Origin: Bacteroidales bacterium
GTDB lineage: Bacteria > Bacteroidota > Bacteroidia > Bacteroidales > UBA932
DNA: 42,068 nt
Direction of reading: 5' to 3'
Assembly: GCA_012511975.1 (NCBI GenBank)
Contig: JAAZEZ010000036.1
Coordinates: 1-42,068, forward strand
In this document: one piece after another, positions 31,329-39,390 of the stretch
How the letters are laid out: each line of letters opens with the position of its first letter
Numbering within the stretch: the first letter of the stretch is position 1
The notes under the pieces: model-generated
Seen by the model: only the letters and a program-made list of their open reading frames with translations
What the model was told of the DNA's origin: nothing
Database searches by the model: none
Position numbers and translations under genes: made by a program

Positions 31329-34235
31329 CTATCGACGCATTCCACCGGGACCGTGGCCCCCGCCCGGACCTCTACCGGGGCCACCCATACGACCGCCCAT
31401 GGGTTGATTACCGAAAGTACCGAAACGATAGGTCAGATTTACAATCAAATACCTGCCAAGAGTATTGTTGCGGGTATCCTGGACAAAGTTATCTGTTGTG
31501 TTACGGTATGTGTTCCTGGACTGATTGAGAATGTCATAGCATTTGACACTGATTGTCAGGTTTTTGAGAATCTGGCGGCTGATCTCGGCATTCCACACCA
31601 AGGTTGGCTCGTTGTAGCCCTCTTCATAACCATAGTAGAATGTATATCTGCAATCAGTCGCAAAATTGACAATATTGGGAATATTAGCTATAACATTGGC
31701 GTTGACATTGTTGGTCCATGTGGGTCTGACATTCTCTGAAGTAATTGTGTACCAAGCCTGAGAATAACGAACATTTCCACCAACAGAGACCTCAAAAATG
31801 TCGTCCCGATAGACAAATCTAAGGTTTTCAGAGAATGAGAGATTCTGGTATTCGTTCTCTTCAAAATTGTTCACATTGAGAAATGTTGAAGGATCGTCAA
31901 TATCAAGCAATTCATCTTTACCAACAAAGCTGACTCCGGTAGAGTAATTTACGTTAAAAAAGGACATAACGGAGAATTTACTCTTTGCTATCGGTGAGTT
32001 GAAGGTCACTCTTGCATTTGTGGAGAATGTGCCTTTGTCATTGTTCATAGGAATGGTGTACTGCACGCCTTTTTTGTCATACCAACTGGCATTGACAATA
32101 TTTTTCTGGTTATAATTGAAGTCGGCATTGACCATAAGCGAAGAAAATGTCTGCACATTGATCTTGTTATACATCATATTGAGCCTGTGCGAGAAAGAGG
32201 GGTCTAGGTAAGGATTTCCGAGAGTCACTCTCTGGGGGTTGGAATTATCAGGTACGGTCTGCAACTGGGTAATTGAAGGCTGACTGGTACGTCCCCTGTA
32301 TCTGAATCTCAACCTCTCATAGTCGCTGAAGTTGAAATCAACTCTGGCGTTCGGCGCCCAGTTGACCACTTTCCGATCAATGGTAGTGGATTGTCCACCT
32401 ACCTCGGTAACATTGATGGTTCTTGAGGGTTGGGCTGTAGCACCAATGGTAATACTATATTTATCCTCCTGCTTCATAAGATTGATACCGGCCCTCTGCA
32501 ACATAGATTCGTTAGTTATATCATTTGTATAATCGTGATTGATTATTGCGCCGGTCTCAAAATCGTCGTAAGTAGTCTTGTAGGAGTTCCTATAGTTATA
32601 ATCGTAAGAGTATGTAGCCTCGGCAAAGAAATTTCTGCCAAGAGGCTCTGTATATGAGAGACGGCCACCTGCACCATATGATTTAGCAGACTGGTGGTAG
32701 AACTGGTCCACTACTGATGAGTCGGCCAACACATTATCTCTGTAAGAGTTAGTCAAAGAGCGGTTAATACCGTCCATCTGATTATTGGAAAAATCGTAGT
32801 CTATATTGAGGGATATAGTTCTACCTGGCTTGCCCAGACGCTGTCTGAAAAGGAGAAAACCTCTTGCAGTCTGGTTGGAATTCTCACCTGTTGAGAGACT
32901 ATAACCGTCATTAATCTTGGATCTCTGTCCGGAAGCGGAAATATTATCGGTTGCAAAATCCGAACGCTCCTCAAAATCACCGGTACCGAAGTTGAACTGG
33001 GGCTGGAAAAGAATCGATGTCTGGTCTGAAATCTTCCAATCCGCACGTGCCCCAAATCTATGACCATAGGAGTTGGTGATACTGTAACCGTCATCAGTAG
33101 CGAAGAGGGATGTACCATCCTGTTTGAATGTAGTCTTTGCGGTACTCTCCTCAACCACTCTTTCGTTACCGTTGAACATATAATTGCCTGTCAATTCAGA
33201 CTTGTTGTCGAATGTTTTGCCTCCGTTCAGGCCCGCCATATAGGAGGTGGAAATACCATTACGACCTCCCCATCCGCCACGCATTCCGCCACCACGCATG
33301 CCACCGCCACGCATTCCGCCCATCATACTTCCGGCAAGATCATTGAAACCGCGGTTGTTAGTGTTGTTGGCATTGCCGATAAAGGCAATGTGGTCACTCT
33401 CGGAAAATTTGGCTATCATGGTCGCTCCCTGAAAACGGAAATCATTTTTTATAGCCACACCATCGTCGTCCTTGCCACGTAGGTCACTGCCACCACCCGC
33501 CATGATGTTACCAAACCAACCATTCATCATTCCCTTCATAACACTAAGATCTATAATGGTCTCTTCTTTACCGTCATCAATACCGGTAAACTCTGCCTGC
33601 TCCGACTGTTTATCCACTACCCTTACCTTTTCAATAATCTTCGCAGGAAGATTCTTACTGGCAAGCTGAGGATCATCCAGGAAAAAAGTCCTGCCGTCAA
33701 TAGTGATTTTCTTGATCTCCTTACCATTTGCTGTGATTGTACCGTCTGATGAGACTTCAATACCGGGGAGACGTTTGAGAATATCCTCAAGGGTTTCGTT
33801 ATCGGTAACTCTCATCAATCCTATATTGTGCTCGATTGTATCTTTCTTAATTACAATCGGATTACCCAGGTCGGTAACTGTTGCTCCTTCAAGAAAATGG
33901 ACCTCAACATTCATCTTCTTCGTTCCCAGATCGATATTCTTGTCCACATTAATTGTATCCTGATAGGGAGCAAATCCCATGAGCTCACCTTTTATAAGAT
34001 ATGTACCGGGCCTTACGCCTTTAATCTCTGCCAAACCCTTCTCATTTGTCAGGGCATATTTATAGGCCTGATCAGCACCCTCAGCAGTGAGAGATACCGT
34101 CGCAAATTCAACTCCTACTCCGGTGTCCGCCTCAGTCAGGGTAACCTTTACCGTAAAACCTCCGCGCTGTGCATTAAGGAGTGTCGGAAACAAAAGTAAA
34201 ACAAATGTGGCCGCCTTAAAAAGTTTGTTTTTCAT
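31329..34235 (-). CDS. TonB-dependent receptor-like outer membrane beta-barrel protein
   Basis: A 968-residue outer-membrane protein. The signal peptide (about 1-22) is followed by a CarboxypepD-regulatory-like domain (about 25-110), a plug-like region with LEDILKRLPGIEVSSDG at about 147-163 and a large beta barrel of the OMP_b-brl_3 type. A Met/Arg/Gly-rich loop at about 300-325 comes from three 15-bp DNA repeats, and the last 27 residues are Gly/Pro/Arg/Met-rich and end in MRR rather than in the usual aromatic barrel residue. No SusD partner is present, so this is the stand-alone group. Ligand unknown. Confidence 0.9.
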   Translation of the reverse strand: MKNKLFKAATFVLLLFPTLLNAQRGGFTVKVTLTEADTGVGVEFATVSLTAEGADQAYKYALTNEKGLAEIKGVRPGTYLIKGELMGFAPYQDTINVDKNIDLGTKKMNVEVHFLEGATVTDLGNPIVIKKDTIEHNIGLMRVTDNETLEDILKRLPGIEVSSDGTITANGKEIKKITIDGRTFFLDDPQLASKNLPAKIIEKVRVVDKQSEQAEFTGIDDGKEETIIDLSVMKGMMNGWFGNIMAGGGSDLRGKDDDGVAIKNDFRFQGATMIAKFSESDHIAFIGNANNTNNRGFNDLAGSMMGGMRGGGMRGGGMRGGWGGRNGISTSYMAGLNGGKTFDNKSELTGNYMFNGNERVVEESTAKTTFKQDGTSLFATDDGYSITNSYGHRFGARADWKISDQTSILFQPQFNFGTGDFEERSDFATDNISASGQRSKINDGYSLSTGENSNQTARGFLLFRQRLGKPGRTISLNIDYDFSNNQMDGINRSLTNSYRDNVLADSSVVDQFYHQSAKSYGAGGRLSYTEPLGRNFFAEATYSYDYNYRNSYKTTYDDFETGAIINHDYTNDITNESMLQRAGINLMKQEDKYSITIGATAQPSRTINVTEVGGQSTTIDRKVVNWAPNARVDFNFSDYERLRFRYRGRTSQPSITQLQTVPDNSNPQRVTLGNPYLDPSFSHRLNMMYNKINVQTFSSLMVNADFNYNQKNIVNASWYDKKGVQYTIPMNNDKGTFSTNARVTFNSPIAKSKFSVMSFFNVNYSTGVSFVGKDELLDIDDPSTFLNVNNFEENEYQNLSFSENLRFVYRDDIFEVSVGGNVRYSQAWYTITSENVRPTWTNNVNANVIANIPNIVNFATDCRYTFYYGYEEGYNEPTLVWNAEISRQILKNLTISVKCYDILNQSRNTYRNTTDNFVQDTRNNTLGRYLIVNLTYRFGTFGNQPMGGRMGGPGRGPGGGHGPGGMRR
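33277..33321 (-). repeat. Three 15-bp tandem repeats inside the receptor gene
   Basis: Units at 33277-33291, 33292-33306 and 33307-33321 differ at a few positions and encode the peptide repeat GGMRG. Being a multiple of three, copy-number change would keep the frame and alter an exposed loop length. Confidence 0.75.
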
Positions 34236-34306
34236 ATGGTGGTATTTTTTAACAAATCTTATCCAAGAAAGATTATCAACTTGTTAATTTAGACTTGAAA
34301 AATGGG

Positions 34307-34315
34307 CAAAGGTTA
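34307..34315 (-). promoter_or_regulatory. Possible -7 box of the receptor gene
   Basis: TAACCTTTG on the minus strand resembles TAnnTTTG but has three bases between TA and TTTG. The ATG is about 70 nt downstream. The same 9-mer precedes the ATPase gene at 37036, so the variant may be real. Confidence 0.4.
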
Positions 34316-34325
34316 AATCAGAAAC

Positions 34326-34895
34326 TCACTTTTTCACCCTTGAGGGGTGGGCATCAATAAAGGATTTCCATGTAGAAGAGGCAGAAACATCCACAAGTGG
34401 GTTTGTAAGCTGGTAGAAATGGCACATGGCGATGGCAAGTGCATCCGATGCATCCAGAAATGAGCTTTCCATCTTTATTCCAAGGGTTTTTTCCATCAAA
34501 ATTCTAACCTGTTCCTTAGATGCGTCTCCGCGACCCGTTATTGCCATTTTGACCTTCCTCGGGGCATATTCAGACACGGGAATGCCACGATGAAGAGCCG
34601 CTGCGATAGCAGAGCCCTGGGCACGGCCGAGTTTGAGCATAACTTGTGGATTCTTACCGTAGAATGGAGCTTCGATCGCCAGATCATCAGGGGCATACTT
34701 ATCCATAAGTTCGCCTATTTCCATAAATATGCGTCTGAGCTTGAGAAAATGATCCTTCTCCTTGCGCAGGTCAATCACCCCCATATCCACGTAATGGACT
34801 TTCTTCTTGTCAACAAGAATGACCCCATAGCCCAAAATAGAGGTGCCTGGGTCAACTCCCATGATTATTCTTTGTGGATTTTCCGTCTTTGTCAT
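34326..34895 (-). CDS. ruvC: Crossover junction endodeoxyribonuclease RuvC
   Basis: A 189-residue Holliday-junction resolvase with RNase H fold. Catalytic acids are D15 in GVDPGTS and E75 in AIEAPFYG, with two further acids expected in the region around SFLDASDALAIA near 145-155. GRAQGSAIAAAL also matches. Its ATG shares one base with the serS stop codon (TAATG), so it is translationally coupled to serS. ruvA and ruvB are not in the window. Confidence 0.95.
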   Translation of the reverse strand: MTKTENPQRIIMGVDPGTSILGYGVILVDKKKVHYVDMGVIDLRKEKDHFLKLRRIFMEIGELMDKYAPDDLAIEAPFYGKNPQVMLKLGRAQGSAIAAALHRGIPVSEYAPRKVKMAITGRGDASKEQVRILMEKTLGIKMESSFLDASDALAIAMCHFYQLTNPLVDVSASSTWKSFIDAHPSRVKK

Positions 34896-36169
34896 TATCC
34901 TATGATGTCGAAACCTGTGTATTTGCGCAATACTTCAGGCACTACAATCTTACCATCGGGGGTCTGGTTATTTTCTATGATAGCTGCAAGAATTCTTGGT
35001 AAAGCAAGAGCACTGCCATTGAGAGTATGGGCAAGCTGCGATTTACCCTCTTCATCCTTATATCTGAGTTTGAGACGATTGGACTGATAAGACTCGAAAT
35101 TGGAAACCGAGCTTACCTCAAGCCATCTCTGCTGTGCTGCCGACCACACCTCAAAATCGTAGGTTAAGGCAGAAGTGAAGCCCATATCCCCACCACAAAG
35201 CCGCACGATCCGATATGGAAGAGCTAGAGCTTGTACCAAAGATTCAACATGGAGCACCATCTCATCAAGCGCTGCATAGGAATTTTCCGGAAGCTCAATA
35301 CGTACAATTTCTACTTTGTCAAATTGGTGCAGACGGTTGAGACCTCTTACATCCTTGCCATAGGAACCGGCTTCACGACGCCAGCAAGGAGTATATGCGG
35401 TTATTTTAATGGGAAAATCGGAATCTTGCAGAATAACATCTCGATATATATTGGTCAATGGAACCTCCGCAGTCGGAATAAGATAGAAACCATCAGCGGT
35501 GATGCTATACATTTGACCCTCCTTATCGGGAAGTTGTCCGGTGCCAAAGCCAGACTCTTCATTGACAACATAAGGGGGCTGATACTCAATATAACCCGCG
35601 GCGGAATTGCGCTCTAGGAAATAGGAAATCAGTGCCCTCTGAATCACGGCACCCGAACCTTTGTAAAGGGGGAATCCTGCACCCGTAAGCTTTACTCCAA
35701 GGTCAAAATCGATAATATCCAGCTCCTTGACCCGTTCCCAGTGAGGTTTGGGACTCTCTCCCAAATCGGGCATAACACCCCCCTGACGCACAATCACATT
35801 ATCTTCCGCAGTACAGCCCTCAGGCACTAATGAGGAAGGGAGGTTGGGAAGAAGTACCAGCCGGTCATCCTGCTCCTGCTGTGCTTTTGACATCTCCTCC
35901 TCCAGAGCTTTGGAGCGCTCTTTAAGAGAAGCCACCTCCAATTTGATCCGGTCTGCCTCATCACGTTGTCCTTCTTTCATTAGTTTGCCAATTTCAGATG
36001 CTTTAATCTTCTGCTGTGCAAGGCAGGAATCCAGTTCCTGCTGTGCCGAACGACGCTTTTTGTCCAGTTCTATGATATCGTAAACAATCTCTTTTGCATC
36101 GAAATGCTTAACTGCAAGGCGCTCGATTACAAATTCGGGCTGCTCTCTTAAAAGTTTTAATGTCAACAT
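34895..36169 (-). CDS. serS: Serine--tRNA ligase
   Basis: A 424-residue class II aminoacyl-tRNA synthetase. I place the start at ATG 36169 (MLTLKLLREQPEFV), which matches the family; the open frame upstream runs through a promoter and terminator. The N-terminal tRNA-binding coiled coil spans about 25-100. Motif 2 is around PCWRREAGSYGKDVRGLNRLHQF near residues 263-285 and motif 3 near LNGSALALPRILAAIIEN. The -7 box is at 36189-36196 and ruvC follows directly. Confidence 0.96.
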   Translation of the reverse strand: MLTLKLLREQPEFVIERLAVKHFDAKEIVYDIIELDKKRRSAQQELDSCLAQQKIKASEIGKLMKEGQRDEADRIKLEVASLKERSKALEEEMSKAQQEQDDRLVLLPNLPSSLVPEGCTAEDNVIVRQGGVMPDLGESPKPHWERVKELDIIDFDLGVKLTGAGFPLYKGSGAVIQRALISYFLERNSAAGYIEYQPPYVVNEESGFGTGQLPDKEGQMYSITADGFYLIPTAEVPLTNIYRDVILQDSDFPIKITAYTPCWRREAGSYGKDVRGLNRLHQFDKVEIVRIELPENSYAALDEMVLHVESLVQALALPYRIVRLCGGDMGFTSALTYDFEVWSAAQQRWLEVSSVSNFESYQSNRLKLRYKDEEGKSQLAHTLNGSALALPRILAAIIENNQTPDGKIVVPEVLRKYTGFDIIG

Positions 36170-36188
36170 AAATTCATGATTTGGTATG

Positions 36189-36196
36189 CAAAGGTA
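36189..36196 (-). promoter_or_regulatory. serS -7 box
   Basis: TACCTTTG on the minus strand lies 19 nt before the serS ATG and immediately after the U-tract of the rplU-rpmA terminator, so terminator and promoter abut. No clear -33 is visible. Confidence 0.65.
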
Positions 36197-36230
36197 TAAA
36201 AAAAGAGCCACTTCTACACGAAGCGGCTCT
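36197..36230 (-). terminator. Terminator of the rplU-rpmA operon
   Basis: AGAGCC-A-CTTC pairs with GAAG-C-GGCTCT around a TACAC loop (one internal mismatch). On the minus strand seven T residues follow, and on the plus strand ATTTTT follows, so it could act both ways. Confidence 0.87.
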
Positions 36231-36251
36231 ATTTTTCGATGGTGTCTCCCT

Positions 36252-36509
36252 TTACGCGAAGGGGAGCACTGATACGTAAGACTTGTTATTAGCCTTTTTC
36301 TTAAAAACAACAGTACCGTCAATCAAAGCGAAAAGAGTATGGTCTTTACCCATTCCAACATTTTCACCGGGATTGTGAACTGTTCCTCTCTGGCGAACTA
36401 AGATATTGCCAGCTCTGGCACTCTGTCCACCGAACAATTTAACGCCCAAGCGTTTGCTGTGTGATTCGCGGCCGTTTTTAGAACTACCGACACCTTTTTT
36501 GTGCGCCAT
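36252..36509 (-). CDS. rpmA: 50S ribosomal protein L27
   Basis: An 85-residue ribosomal protein located by the peptidyl-transferase centre. It starts [16 protein letters not shown] and continues with the invariant LGVKLFGGQ and GNILVRQRG. There is no N-terminal extension needing cleavage, unlike Firmicutes L27. It follows rplU by 17 nt in the standard operon and is closed by a terminator 22 nt after the stop. Confidence 0.98.
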   Translation of the reverse strand: MAHKKGVGSSKNGRESHSKRLGVKLFGGQSARAGNILVRQRGTVHNPGENVGMGKDHTLFALIDGTVVFKKKANNKSYVSVLPFA

Positions 36510-36526
36510 AATCTAATACGTTTTAA

Positions 36527-36835
36527 TTAAGCGATTGTTTCAATTTGAACTTGTGTCAAGTATTGGCGATGTCCATTTTTCTTCTGATAACCTTTGCGGC
36601 GTTTCTTTTTGAAAATGATAACCTTATCACCTTTAAGATGGTCGAGAACGGTGGCTTTCACAACCGCACCTTCCACATAAGGAGCACCAACTTTGACATC
36701 ACCATCATTGTCAGTCAATAATACTTTATCAAAGTCAACGGAGGCACCTACTTCAGCCGCAAGGCGGTGAACGAAGATTTTCTTGCCTGCTTCAACTTTG
36801 AATTGCTGTCCTGCAATATCTACAATTGCGTACAT
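36527..36835 (-). CDS. rplU: 50S ribosomal protein L21
   Basis: A 102-residue 23S rRNA-binding protein. It opens [15 protein letters not shown] and carries the basic loop [16 protein letters not shown] near residues 76-91, the L21 signature. It is the first gene of the rplU-rpmA operon, with a consensus promoter (36931-36961) and a leader of about 90 nt in which no conserved structure was recognised. Confidence 0.98.
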   Translation of the reverse strand: MYAIVDIAGQQFKVEAGKKIFVHRLAAEVGASVDFDKVLLTDNDGDVKVGAPYVEGAVVKATVLDHLKGDKVIIFKKKRRKGYQKKNGHRQYLTQVQIETIA

Positions 36836-36930
36836 AAAATAAATTTTAAAAATTTATAACCGTAAGCGGATACAACTTAAGTATCTCTTATTCAATAGCT
36901 TAACGGTTGTCCATCAACATTTTCGGACTG

Positions 36931-36961
36931 CAAATATAACAATTTTGACAATTACTACAAA
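36931..36961 (-). promoter_or_regulatory. rplU-rpmA promoter
   Basis: On the minus strand TTTG (36961-36958), exactly 19 nt, then TATATTTG (36938-36931) match the full consensus. The spacer and -33 box lie in one copy of a 20-bp direct repeat. Confidence 0.82.
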
Positions 36962-36981
36962 AATTTTGACAATTACTACAA
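36941..36981. repeat. 20-bp direct repeat over the rplU promoter
   Basis: The 20-bp sequence at 36941-36960 (beginning AATTTTGACA) is repeated exactly at 36962-36981 with one base between, a 21-bp period or about two helical turns. A related TTTGTCAAA lies at 36988-36996. It could be a paired operator or a simple tandem duplication. Confidence 0.75.
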
Positions 36982-37014
36982 TATTTTTTGTCAAATAGTA
37001 CCCTATTGATTATT

Positions 37015-37044
37015 TTTGTAACATAGTTGTGATTATAACCTTTG
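37015..37044 (+). promoter_or_regulatory. Promoter of the ATPase gene
   Basis: TTTG (37015-37018), 17 nt, then TAACCTTTG (37036-37044), a -7-like box with a 3-nt interior. It ends 8 nt before the chosen ATG at 37053, supporting that start over the one at 37029. Confidence 0.5.
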
Positions 37045-37052
37045 TGCTACAA

Positions 37053-38111
37053 ATGAACCTGCCTTTTAACTACGACCGCATTGCAGAAAAATACGACATA
37101 ATAGGACGAACAGTAGAAGCTGACCTCTTTTTCAAAAGCATCTGTGATAGAAAAAGGAGTGTAGCCATCTATGGTCCACCAAAAAGTGGCAAAGAGTCAT
37201 TCATAAGATACTCACTTGATGCTTTGGAAACCCGTGGGCTGAATTTCATTCTCTGCGAACTGGACCTCTTCAACATCCGCACAATAGAAGACTTTATCTC
37301 ACTTTTTAAGGAGAAGATGCTGGAATGTTACAACGACATCCACTACAATTCCATACTTCCCTTTGAAATCCATGTAGACTCACTAGACGAATATAAGATT
37401 CTCAACCTTCCGGAGACCATAGCCACTGATGCCGGCAAGATGGTCATTATCTATTTCAAGGAGTTTCAGAACCTTCTACAATGCAGCAACGATGAAATCG
37501 AGCTGGAGGACCTGGAAAAAATCTGGTCAAAACAAGCTAATGTACGCTACATTTTCAGCGGCTCATTTGTCAACCAGATGAAGTACATATTCGAAGAGAA
37601 GAAATACTTCTACTATATGAGCGACGTAATTCCTCTTGGAAAACTCAAGAAAAAAGAGTGCGTGGACTATATCGTACGCTCATTTCAAAGACTGGGCAGA
37701 GTGATACAGGAAGAGCAGGCGGGTACCATCTACCAACTTGCAGACGGCAATATCTGGTATATTAAGCACCTTTGTTCCATCTGTATGTCCATGCCGATAG
37801 GTTATGTCAATAATACAATCATCAAACAGGCCACCGAGACTCTTATTTCACTACATTCTCCCAGGTTTATGCAGACAATGATGGATCTGACACCCAATCA
37901 GATCAATTTCCTCAAGGCGGTGGTGGACGGAGCACAGCGATTCAGCAGTCAGGAGATTCTAGAAGGATACCGCCTCAACTCCTCCGCCAATGTTTTTCGT
38001 CTGAAAGATGCCCTCAAGAAGAAGGAAGTGCTGACATTTGACAAGGAAGACAACGCCATCATATTGGATACCCTATTTGCTTACTGGCTAAAAAATACGT
38101 ATTTTAAATAG
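37053..38111 (+). CDS. STAND/archaeal-type P-loop ATPase with altered Walker motifs
   Basis: A 352-residue cytoplasmic protein. The ATPase domain (about 15-270) opens with IIGR, followed by GPPKSGKES at about 42-50 and hydrophobic VIIYFKEFQNL at about 131-141. The winged-helix-like C-terminus (about 280-350, LTPNQINFLKAVV, SSQEILEGYRL) resembles other Bacteroidota 'ATP-binding protein' families of unknown role. Walker A has Glu where Ser or Thr normally coordinates Mg2+, and Walker B has Lys where Asp is expected, so hydrolysis may be impaired. Sir2 follows after 11 nt. No partner gene indicates a defence or toxin-antitoxin role. Confidence 0.78.
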   Translation: MNLPFNYDRIAEKYDIIGRTVEADLFFKSICDRKRSVAIYGPPKSGKESFIRYSLDALETRGLNFILCELDLFNIRTIEDFISLFKEKMLECYNDIHYNSILPFEIHVDSLDEYKILNLPETIATDAGKMVIIYFKEFQNLLQCSNDEIELEDLEKIWSKQANVRYIFSGSFVNQMKYIFEEKKYFYYMSDVIPLGKLKKKECVDYIVRSFQRLGRVIQEEQAGTIYQLADGNIWYIKHLCSICMSMPIGYVNNTIIKQATETLISLHSPRFMQTMMDLTPNQINFLKAVVDGAQRFSSQEILEGYRLNSSANVFRLKDALKKKEVLTFDKEDNAIILDTLFAYWLKNTYFK

Positions 38112-38122
38112 AAACTTTGATT

Positions 38123-38812
38123 ATGAAAAAAATAGTATTTCTGACAGGCGCAGGTATCAGCGCCGAAAGTGGTATAAAGACATTTCGCGACAGCGACGGA
38201 TTGTGGGAAAACCATAGAGTAGAGGATGTTGCTTCCATCGAAGGATGGTATCGCAACCCCAAGCTGGTGATAGACTTCTATAACGAACGCCGAAGACAAC
38301 TCGAAACCGTAAAACCTAATCGCGCACACGAAATTATCGCGGAACTGGAAAAGGACTTTGACGTGACTGTTGTAACACAAAATGTGGATAATCTACATGA
38401 GAGAGCCGGTAGCACCAATATAATCCATCTCCATGGTGAACTGACCAAAATCCGTCCCGTGGATGGAGATGATATGGATGCGATAGATATTGGTTATGCT
38501 GATTTAAGCATCAATGATAAGGATAGTCGCGGGGTGCAATTACGCCCGCACATAGTATGGTTTGGAGAGGCGGTACCGATGATAGAGAAAGCAGTCAGAG
38601 TTGTCTCCAAAGCTGATGTTTTGGTCATTGTAGGCACCTCGATGGTCGTTTATCCTGCCGCAGGACTGATCCATTATGCTCCTGCAGGCATTCCCATCTA
38701 TCTGATAGACCCCAAACCTTCCGGACTCCACCATCCCCGACTCAAGCAGTTTGTAGAGAAGGCCACAACCGGTATGGAAAAACTTAAAAAAGAGCTTCTA
38801 AATGAGCAATAA
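38123..38812 (+). CDS. Sir2-family NAD-dependent deacylase lacking zinc cysteines
   Basis: A 229-residue sirtuin starting at ATG 38123. The NAD-binding GAGISAESGI is at about 9-18, TFRDSDGLW follows, TQNVDNLHERAG is at about 86-97 and catalytic His lies in IHLHGEL. It keeps IVWFGE and VGTSMVVYPA. The protein contains no cysteine at all, so the usual four-Cys zinc ribbon is absent, as in several compact Bacteroidota relatives (from memory). Targets could be acyl-lysine proteins or ADP-ribosylation. It overlaps the ubiX gene by 11 nt. Confidence 0.9.
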   Translation: MKKIVFLTGAGISAESGIKTFRDSDGLWENHRVEDVASIEGWYRNPKLVIDFYNERRRQLETVKPNRAHEIIAELEKDFDVTVVTQNVDNLHERAGSTNIIHLHGELTKIRPVDGDDMDAIDIGYADLSINDKDSRGVQLRPHIVWFGEAVPMIEKAVRVVSKADVLVIVGTSMVVYPAAGLIHYAPAGIPIYLIDPKPSGLHHPRLKQFVEKATTGMEKLKKELLNEQ

Positions 38813-39386
38813 GAGGCAGATAGTACTCGGTATCACGGGTGCCAGCGGAGCAATCTATGCGGAACGCTATATTCGCGGATGTGCCAAATTGCAGGATATT
38901 TCGCTCAGCGTTATACTCACCGAGACCGCACACAACATATGGTTGAGGGAGCTGGGATATAACCCCGAAGAGCTAATATCTGAATGCGGTGCCTCTCTCC
39001 TGTCAAATGAGAATTTCGATGCTCCTTTTTGCTCCGGGTCGGCAGCCGCTGATACGCTGCTGGTACTCCCCTGCTCTATGGGCACTCTGGCAAGAATAGT
39101 AGGAGGACTTGCCTCGGACGCAATCTCCAGGATTGCAGATGTACAGCTTAAAGAACGAAGACAGCTGATCGTTGTGCCACGCGAAACCCCCTTGAATCTC
39201 ATCCACCTTCACAATATGAAACTTCTGACGCAGGCAGGCGCAGTAATATGCCCCGCCTCGCCCTCTTTTTATCACAATCCGGCAACTATTGAAGATCTTG
39301 CGGACTCATTTGCAAGCAGATTGCTCCATATGACCGGAGTCAGGCCGCTGGAGAAAAAATATCAATGGAATAATAATCAGGAATAA
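38802..39386 (+). CDS. ubiX: UbiX-family flavin prenyltransferase
   Basis: A 194-residue flavoprotein that prenylates FMN to make the prFMN cofactor for UbiD-type decarboxylases. It has GITGASGAIYAERYI at about 9-23, the LPCSMGTLARI stretch at about 89-99, VPRETPLNLIHLHNM at about 127-141 and PASPSFYHNP. No UbiD gene is in the window. With mqnE nearby, a UbiD-like decarboxylase of the futalosine menaquinone route is a reasonable client (inference). It overlaps the Sir2 gene by 11 nt and is followed after 4 nt by the phosphoesterase gene. Confidence 0.94.
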   Translation: MSNKRQIVLGITGASGAIYAERYIRGCAKLQDISLSVILTETAHNIWLRELGYNPEELISECGASLLSNENFDAPFCSGSAAADTLLVLPCSMGTLARIVGGLASDAISRIADVQLKERRQLIVVPRETPLNLIHLHNMKLLTQAGAVICPASPSFYHNPATIEDLADSFASRLLHMTGVRPLEKKYQWNNNQE

Positions 39387-39390
39387 CTAT

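Noticed and set aside
36170-36322. Longer N-terminus for seryl-tRNA synthetase
   Set aside because: The extension covers a promoter, a terminator and the 3' end of rpmA, and the family starts at MLTLKLLR.
37053-38812. Sir2 plus ATPase as an anti-phage defence pair (Thoeris or Avs-like)
   Set aside because: The Sir2 protein is a stand-alone deacylase-type, followed by ubiX; the ATPase lacks effector domains and defence neighbours. Adjacency alone is not enough.
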